Assembly (NCBI GenBank): GCA_964353115.1
Contig: CAYGUI010000004.1
Location: forward strand, 1-53,304
Reading direction: 5' to 3'
DNA: 53,304 bases
Source: CAYGUI01 sp964353115
Lineage (GTDB): Bacteria > Pseudomonadota > Gammaproteobacteria > JAGOUU01
Part shown: one piece after another, positions 50,924-53,304 of the stretch
How the letters are laid out: every line of letters starts with the position of its first letter
How positions within the stretch are numbered: position 1 is the stretch's first letter
The notes under the pieces: generated by a model
The model's input: only the letters and a program-made list of their open reading frames with translations
Databases searched by the model: none
What the model was told of the DNA's origin: nothing
Program-made: the position numbers and the translations under genes

Positions 50924-52258
50924 ATGCAACGTGTTAGTTTAGTGCCAATAATAAACGATGTAATACAATCAAAAAGATTTGTTGTACTTGGGATAGAAAG
51001 TAAAGATGTAATTAAGTATTTAGAGCAGTTATCTACGTATAAAAATCTTGATTTTGATATTCGTAATTTACTAAGTAGAATTGAACCAAAAAATGAGCAT
51101 CTGATACGTAAGCAACTATTAGAAGAATTAATAGCTGGAGGCTTATTAACAAGAGATAGATTAACAAAAAAACAGCTAGAAGATTTAGAATCTTGCGATT
51201 TGAATTTAAATTTTGTAAGCGCTATTTTAGAAAGATTAAATTCTTATATATTGAGCAGAGGCGAATCTTATATTGCCGCGCATCGATTATGTGAAATTAG
51301 GATTATTTTGGATTGTATAGATACTTCTAATAATAGTCTAGAACTTTTAGATTATATGCATCGTATAATTGAAAATTTGTTTTATCCGCTTAGAAGTGTA
51401 CAAAATTATCTACAGCAAGAATTAAAGATTATTACTGATTCTCCAAAATTTACTCGTATTAAATTGTCAATAGATGAGGGTATCACAGAAGAATCGACAG
51501 AATCCACGCAGTTGTTAAGTGAAGGCATGTCTTTGAAAGAGAAGGTTTGTGGTGAAATTAAATTACTAAATAGTCATAGAGTAAGAAAAGAATTATTGCA
51601 AGAATTAAGAAGGAATGGGAAATTAAAAAAATCTCAATTAAGTGAAAAGCAGTTACAAGATCTAAGTTTTAGCCATGTAAGCTTAGATCTTGCTAAAGAT
51701 TTTTTACAAGGATTAAATAATTATTTATTAAAAAAAGGTAGTGTTAACATTCCTCTGCATAGATGGGATGAAGTTTTATTATGTTTAGAGAGTTTTAAAA
51801 AATCTACAAATGATAGTGAGTTTATTGTATCTATATCCAGTATAAAAGATAGTTTAAATTATGGTGTTTTTAGCTGGCGAGAGGGGTTTAAGGAAGAATT
51901 AGATAAAATTGTTGAGTCATATTTAGATAAAAAAACAAGAAGAGAGCCTCAGGATGACTTTGAAGCTGGTGATGACGTTGCTGATTTAGCATCATCAGAA
52001 GAAAAAAGTCCAGAGGCATCAGCGGCAGCTGCAGCAGCTCCTGAGCAATCTTCAGCTGGAAAACGACTAGTTCCTCCTTTAATTTTGGATTCATCTTCTG
52101 AATCATATGAACCACTCGAAGGTTCTTCTTCCCCTCCAGCGTTAGTTAGACCAGCAGCAGAAGCTGCAAAAAAAAAAGGAGAAGATGAATCTGTTACAAG
52201 AGCTCCCAATCCCACCAGAAGGCGTCCTCGTCAAGGAGGGAAAAGGCACGACGATTAA
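50924..52258 (+). CDS. Hypothetical protein with an internal duplication and disordered Ala-rich tail (444 aa)
   Basis: I do not recognise this protein. Residues about 62-140 and 221-299 align without gaps: RKQLLEELIAGGLL against RKELLQELRRNGKL, then LTKKQLEDL against LSEKQLQDL, then LERLNSYILSRG against LQGLNNYLLKKG, and a shared H-R...E...L. This is a helical domain occurring twice, 159 residues apart. Residues 340-444 are low-complexity: acidic, then SAAAAAAPEQSS, then Ser/Pro and a basic end (TRRRPRQGGKRHDD). The gene contains a run of ten A (52168-52177). The frame appears broken near 52230-52260, with coding continuing in the +1 frame (see 52185-52526), so the natural product may be longer. 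Confidence 0.7.
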   Translation: MQRVSLVPIINDVIQSKRFVVLGIESKDVIKYLEQLSTYKNLDFDIRNLLSRIEPKNEHLIRKQLLEELIAGGLLTRDRLTKKQLEDLESCDLNLNFVSAILERLNSYILSRGESYIAAHRLCEIRIILDCIDTSNNSLELLDYMHRIIENLFYPLRSVQNYLQQELKIITDSPKFTRIKLSIDEGITEESTESTQLLSEGMSLKEKVCGEIKLLNSHRVRKELLQELRRNGKLKKSQLSEKQLQDLSFSHVSLDLAKDFLQGLNNYLLKKGSVNIPLHRWDEVLLCLESFKKSTNDSEFIVSISSIKDSLNYGVFSWREGFKEELDKIVESYLDKKTRREPQDDFEAGDDVADLASSEEKSPEASAAAAAAPEQSSAGKRLVPPLILDSSSESYEPLEGSSSPPALVRPAAEAAKKKGEDESVTRAPNPTRRRPRQGGKRHDD

Positions 52259-52526
52259 GGAGGAAGAATTACCTTCTTTATATACAGCTTTAAGAGGTGG
52301 CTCTGCTCATGGTCGTATGGTATTTGTTGCGCCTCCTAAAGCTCCAGTAAGCCCTGAGCATTCATTAAATGAATTAGATATGCTAAAAGCGGGGGCTGGT
52401 AAAGTTGCAAGAGCAGCTTGGGGTTATATGCAGGGAGTATTAGAAGATGCATTAGGGGATGATGAATTAAGAAAAGATCATTTTTCTACACCGAGAAGTT
52501 TAGAAGTAAAAAGCCCAAGAAATTAA
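52185..52526 (+). CDS. Probable frame-shifted C-terminal continuation of the preceding gene (113 aa from ATG 52185)
   Basis: This frame is +1 relative to the 444-aa gene. From about 52260 to 52526 its codons end mostly in A or T like the neighbours, with a coherent product (LPSLYTALRGGSAHGRMVFV, then KVARAAWGYMQGVLEDALG). Before about 52250 this frame has unusual G/C-ending codons, while the upstream gene's frame has the normal pattern. The switch therefore seems to lie near GGAGGGAAAAGGCACGACG (52234-52253). A single-base deletion there would join the two. Alternatives are an independent short gene starting at ATG 52185 (GGAG only three bases away), slippage on the A10 tract, or a sequencing error. 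Confidence 0.55.
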   Translation: MNLLQELPIPPEGVLVKEGKGTTIKEEELPSLYTALRGGSAHGRMVFVAPPKAPVSPEHSLNELDMLKAGAGKVARAAWGYMQGVLEDALGDDELRKDHFSTPRSLEVKSPRN

Positions 52527-52541
52527 AATAAATTATAATAT

Positions 52542-53304
52542 ATGAACGACTTAGCAGTTTTAGTCGCAAACTTTAAAAACAAGCCACATAAAGATTTAGA
52601 TGTGGCTTTGTTTTATCAACTTGAAAATTTAGTTCAGCAAGAAAAATTTATCGAAGCTTATGATTTGTGCTTAAAATTTTTTGAGCAAGATTATTGTGAG
52701 CCGAGATTAATTTTTTATTTTTATTATTTATATTTATTAAAATATTCGGTTAGTAATGTCTTTGATGTTTTGGAAATCTTATGTAGTTTTCTGGATCCCC
52801 GCCTTCGCGGGGATGACGGAAAGAGCGGGGATGACGCTAAAAATAAAGCTCTATTAAACTGGTTTAATAAAAATATCAAAATTTTACTGCATCAAGATCA
52901 TCCTAATTTTATTAAGATGGATAATTTGTGTGATAAAAATTATCAAGTTATAAAAAATTATTTAGATATTTTAGAAAATTATTCAATAAGTTTTATTGAC
53001 GTAAAAAATACTTTAGAAAATTATATAAAAATCTCTGAGCCAGTGCCGATATTAGCCCAAGAAGTCCAGGAAATTACGAAACAACAAGAAATAAAGTCTA
53101 CTGAAAAAAAACAAGAAAATATTCAAGATTTATCTAATCAGCAATATAAATCACAAAAATTAACTGATTTATTAAAGCAAATAGCAGATTTACAAAAATT
53201 AATAAATTTGGGTGAAAATAACAAATGCGCAATTATTTATAAAAATCTCAAAGATATTTTAATTGGCTCTGATTTGATTTTATACTTTGCTGATTATTTT
53301 AAAA
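52542..53304 (+). CDS. Hypothetical protein, 3' end outside the window, with in-frame repeat insertion
   Basis: The frame is open from ATG 52542 to the end of the window (at least 254 codons). The visible part is helical, rich in Leu, Lys, Asn and Phe (MNDLAVLVANFKNKPHKDLD, then ALFYQLENLVQQEKFIEAYD), with a TPR-like feel. A low-complexity Gln/Lys stretch near 180-205 follows. The end (LINLGENNKCAIIYKNLKDI) is again helical. A family B repeat adds about 15 residues (LDPRLRGDDGKSGDD, about 84-98). The helical pattern faintly recalls TssA-like type VI secretion proteins, but I would not assign it without a search. There is no ribosome site of note. It starts 15 bases after the preceding stop. 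Confidence 0.75.
   Translation, partial: MNDLAVLVANFKNKPHKDLDVALFYQLENLVQQEKFIEAYDLCLKFFEQDYCEPRLIFYFYYLYLLKYSVSNVFDVLEILCSFLDPRLRGDDGKSGDDAKNKALLNWFNKNIKILLHQDHPNFIKMDNLCDKNYQVIKNYLDILENYSISFIDVKNTLENYIKISEPVPILAQEVQEITKQQEIKSTEKKQENIQDLSNQQYKSQKLTDLLKQIADLQKLINLGENNKCAIIYKNLKDILIGSDLILYFADYFK
52791..52836 (+). repeat. Palindromic repeat, family B, in frame inside the terminal gene
   Basis: CTGGATCCCCGCCTTCGCGG followed by GGATGACGG is the family B hairpin (here GATCCCCGC/GCGGGGATGACG). It is followed by a second right-half unit, AAGAGCGGGGATGACG, as in the ligA copy. It is translated without a stop. Confidence 0.92.

Noticed and set aside
51888..52215. Reverse-strand frames of 75 and 88 aa over the orphan's tail
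   Set aside because: They are by-products of the low-complexity GC-richer tail; no ribosome site and an unnatural composition.
52542..53304. Calling the terminal gene a type VI secretion TssA protein
   Set aside because: Only a vague helical similarity is seen, and the gene is incomplete in the window; there are no other type VI genes here.

Overview
This is an AT-rich chromosomal window from a gammaproteobacterium, most likely a host-associated member of the Legionellales/Coxiellaceae side of the class. The placement is an inference from gene order and content. smc-zipA-ligA and yajC-secD-secF behind queA are gammaproteobacterial arrangements, and kbl-tdh, the 1,598-residue NAD-glutamate dehydrogenase and the MFS/acyltransferase/AMP-ligase fusion fit Legionella/Coxiella-type genomes. 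Scattered between housekeeping genes are lineage-specific proteins (U-box-like, ankyrin, Ala-rich low-complexity tails, secreted papain-like protease) of the kind host-manipulating bacteria carry.

Layout. 1-1092: 3' end of 23S rRNA, 5S rRNA and a terminator. 1093-1938: two small orphan genes around a tRNA-Leu(CAA) on the other strand. 1970-7496: queA, then two reverse-strand paralogous membrane U-box-like genes where tgt would be expected, then yajC-secD-secF. 7590-12339: MauE-like membrane protein, an exported MTA/SAH nucleosidase, and a two-gene ABC importer. 12419-14958: two orphans and rho. 15068-17665: trxA, a DUF3579 protein, pssA, a Dps-like ferritin and a TetR regulator. 17939-24272: a tightly packed plus-strand run (prepilin-like protein, small membrane protein, Aas-like fusion, enoyl-CoA hydratase/isomerase, MFS, ssb). 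24398-32037: secreted cysteine protease, ankyrin protein, cysQ, Sel1-type lipoprotein, an orphan, hemB and a large membrane orphan. 32152-37216: valS, tdh, kbl on the minus strand. 37364-50850: smc, zipA, ligA, a universal stress protein, NAD-GDH, pyrD and an EamA transporter on the plus strand. 50924-end: an orphan with an internal duplication, a frame-broken continuation, and a partial gene running off the window.

The main unusual feature is a set of short palindromic repeats in three families: A, core TCATTGCGAGCGCAGCGAAG; B, core GATTCCCGC...GCGGGAATGACG; C, C/G-rich arms with AAAACC/GGTTTT ends. They lie between genes but also sit in frame inside coding sequences: ligA (B, with three 21-bp tandem units), valS (one B and one C), pyrD (A, with a perfect 30-bp inverted repeat) and the partial terminal gene (B). 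This resembles the palindromic elements known from Rickettsia, here in a gammaproteobacterial context. Other points of note are an Aas-like fusion whose acyltransferase and AMP-ligase motifs are both degenerate while the transporter half looks intact, the U-box-like pair, and a probable frameshift near 52230-52260.
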